Source: Larix sibirica (taxonomy: Eukaryota; Streptophyta; Pinopsida; Pinales; Pinaceae). From it: 21,422 bases of DNA. The position numbers were made by a program, and so were the translations under genes. The stretch lies in the NCBI GenBank assembly GCA_004151065.3, contig NWUY0300027198.1, forward strand, positions 55,864-77,285. Direction: 5' to 3'. This document shows, piece by piece, positions 19,797-21,422 of this stretch; position 1 is the stretch's first letter, and the number at the start of each line of letters is the position of its first letter. The notes under the pieces were generated by a model. It ran no database searches and was not told the DNA's origin. It saw nothing but the letters and a program-made list of their open reading frames with translations.

Positions 19797-20617
19797 GTGA
19801 CTCTTAGACCTCTCTTACCTCAGTTCTTGGAAGGGAAGCAAGCTGAAAATCAAGTGCAGCCAAGACAAGGTGAAGGGTTTAATGATTATTTGAGGGAGTA
19901 TCAAACTCTTGGTGAGGAATATCATGCAGCTATGTCTTTACATGATTTTTGTACCATCAAGTACAAGAATTGGCCAAGGGACTACAACATGGGCCGACAG
20001 AATCTGGATCTTCAATGGAAGGTTGGGAAAGGGTTTATCCCTTCCTTTGATCGCTCTAACAAATGCACTGGCAGAGCTTGGGTTCAGAAGTTGGACAGAT
20101 ATTTCCAATTCAACCCCATGAGGGAAGAACGACAATCAAATGTGTTACATTGCATTTGGTTGTGGAGGCCCACAAGTGGTGGTACCATGGGCTAGTCACT
20201 TTGGGGCATACTAGCATTACCTCATACCTGGACTGCACGCAAAAGCTTATGGACCGATTTGATAAGGACCCAAAGTTGCACTTCAGGGAGTTAGTACAAC
20301 TTAGACAGTTTGGGACATTGGATGCTTAAATCTCAGAGTTTTAAAGGCTTGTGGTCATGGTGTCAAATGTGTCGAAGCATAGGCTGATTATGTTGCTCAT
20401 TGAAGGATTATCCGGGCCACTGTGTGGTTGGATTAAGGCCTTCAAACCAGAGTCTCTACAAGATGCTACATTAGAGCTCAAGACATGGAGAATGCAGTCC
20501 CAAAGAAAATATTCTCCTCTAAACCTTTCCTTCATCAAAAAAACAAAGACAAGAAACCTTTCCAGAAGGAGTGGCCCTAGAGAGATAAGTTGGATGATGA
20601 GACTTGTAGAGAGTTGA
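19797..20617 (+). pseudogene. Ty3/gypsy gag (Retrotrans_gag domain), broken
   Basis: Capsid-like sequence begins with RPLLPQFLEGKQ and continues to FDRSNKCTGRAWVQKLDRYF in the first frame, ending at 20195. A second frame takes over by about 20130 with AHKWWYHGL, MDRFDKDPKLHFRELVQL, then TAA (20327-20329), ISEF, TAA, then LIEGLSGPL and IKAFKPESLQDA up to 20617. This is the WW...F...F.EL..L.Q...F..GL order of the Retrotrans_gag capsid domain, which packages the element RNA. A further frame change separates it from the zinc knuckle. One frameshift and two stops show it is dead. The upstream leader 19471-19796 shows no clear coding. Confidence 0.85.
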
Positions 20618-20631
20618 GAAGGAAGAAATTA

Positions 20632-21150
20632 TGTTTCAACTGTAAGGAGCCTTGGGAGCCTGGTCACAGATGCATGGGAAAGGGTAAGGTGCATTACGTT
20701 GAGGTGCTTTTAGATAGTGTAGGGGAAGAAGAAGCAACGCAGGGTTAGGACAATGAGCATATCAGTTTGGCTGATGAGCCACCACATGAGGGGGATAAGG
20801 GTGAAACTATTGCTACTCTATCAGGTACTCCTAGATTTAACTCTTTTAGAGTCCATGGAGTGTTACAGGGACAACGTGTCACGGTTTTGATTGATAGTGG
20901 GGCAACCCACAACTTCTTTGACTTAGTGTTGGTGGCCAAGAGAGGCATTCATGCAGAAGACTTTGAGGGATTTAATGTGATGGTAGTTGATGGGTTCAAT
21001 ATGGCATGCACATAGAGGGTGCCGCAGTTGGGTGTGACGTTGGGCAACTACACGGTAATAGATGACTTTTATGTAGTTGACCTAGGAGACACTAATGTCA
21101 TCTTGGGTATTTAGTGGATTCATTCCTTGGGAAAATATTCTTAGAACCTA
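20632..21150 (+). pseudogene. Ty3/gypsy zinc knuckle and aspartic protease, four in-frame TAG stops
   Basis: One frame runs from the gag zinc knuckle CFNCKEPWEPGHRC (20632-20673) through an acidic linker to the protease VLIDSGATHNFF (active-site Asp at 20893) and the flap-to-C-terminal text YVVDLGDTNVILGI. It is interrupted by TAG at 20746, 21013, 21112 and 21142, and by no TAA or TGA. Retroviral-type proteases process gag-pol as dimers around the DSG motif, which is intact here. After SLGKYS, stop, NL the frame becomes CpG-rich unrelated sequence. Confidence 0.87.
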
Positions 21151-21151
21151 G

Positions 21152-21422
21152 GTTGCGGGGAAGCGCCCCCCCCCCGCCCTCGCTCCGGAAGTTAGCTTCC
21201 AGCCGAAGCTACCCAGAATCTAACCCGAATCGCGATTCCGTTTCGCTTCCGGACGAAAGCGATTTTTAGAAGCTCACTTTCTGGGGAGTTTTCAACGCTC
21301 CCTGCCATTGTGAGGAAGCATTGAGGAAGCGATCAGAAGCTTCTCTTCCTGATCGCTTCGCTCCGCTTCCCCAAGCGCTTCCATGTTCGCTTCCTAGCGC
21401 TTCCGTACGCGTTAAAAACGCT
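21152..21422. other. CpG-rich, GCTTCC/GGAAGC-dense, hairpin-rich block of unknown nature
   Basis: The block starts abruptly after the protease reading frame and runs off the window. It contains a C10 run (21166-21175), nine copies of the hexamer GCTTCC or its complement, and about 26 CpG dinucleotides by hand count, in a neighbourhood that is AT-rich and CpG-poor. Perfect inverted repeats include gaatcgcgattc (21227-21238) and gaagcgatcag/ctgatcgcttc (21326-21336 and 21349-21359). No convincing reading frame or known domain. It could be the end of another insertion, a foldback-type element or a satellite-like repeat. Confidence 0.6.

Larger units (their letters stand above)
18165..21151 (+). 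mobile_element. Ty3/gypsy LTR retrotransposon, 5' half, degenerate
   Basis: The order 5' LTR, tRNA-iMet primer binding site, gag, zinc knuckle, aspartic protease is that of a Ty3/gypsy element in the same orientation as WDR3. Reading stops abruptly after the protease (near 21151), where unrelated CpG-rich sequence starts. RT, RNase H, integrase and the 3' LTR are not in the window. Gag and pol carry several stops and at least two frame changes, so it is not autonomous. It sits in a WDR3 intron and must be removed by splicing. Confidence 0.88.

Noticed and set aside
21152-21422. CpG-rich block as a CpG-island promoter of a host gene
   Set aside because: It sits inside a gypsy element in a WDR3 intron, has no TATA or coding start nearby, and its richness comes largely from a reiterated hexamer.

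Overview
The window looks like nuclear DNA from a seed plant with a large, repeat-rich genome. It is AT-rich, it carries spliced exons with GT-AG introns, and much of it is decayed transposable elements (LINE, Ty1/copia and Ty3/gypsy). One intron is longer than 4.2 kb and holds a retrotransposon. A gymnosperm would fit well, but that is inference. I see no bacterial gene, operon, CRISPR array, rRNA or tRNA gene.

Layout. 1-595 is non-coding with a 59-bp tandem repeat. 596-3203 and 3206-5813 are two near-identical 2,608-bp copies (four differences seen by hand comparison) meeting at an NN gap, most simply an unmerged contig overlap rather than a real duplication. Each copy carries the same decayed minus-strand gene of unknown family, with an AT-hook-like motif and a coiled-coil end. 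5814-9380 is mostly empty but holds two broken pieces of a plus-strand MIP1 leucine-zipper/DUF547-type gene (7371-7581 and 8308-8433). 9380-13430 is a dead minus-strand L1-type LINE with endonuclease, reverse transcriptase, zf-RVT and RNase H remains. 13431-14470 is a minus-strand Ty1/copia integrase region, split by a 226-bp insertion that has a 7-bp target duplication.

The one gene that looks alive is on the plus strand at 15351-17123: four clean exons of WDR3/UTP12, a WD40 protein of the U3 small-subunit processome. Exons before and after lie outside the window. The intron after the fourth exon contains a Ty3/gypsy element: a 1,291-bp 5' LTR (18165-19455), a tRNA-iMet primer binding site, then gag, zinc knuckle and protease riddled with stops. 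Its protease reading breaks off near 21151 into a CpG-rich block dense in GCTTCC/GGAAGC and in hairpins, which runs to the window end and matches nothing I recognise.

The genes do not form a pathway. The biology visible is one housekeeping ribosome-biogenesis gene stretched by layers of retroelement insertion, plus one assembly artefact. The unexplained items are the CpG-rich terminal block and the decayed minus-strand gene at 1531-3156.
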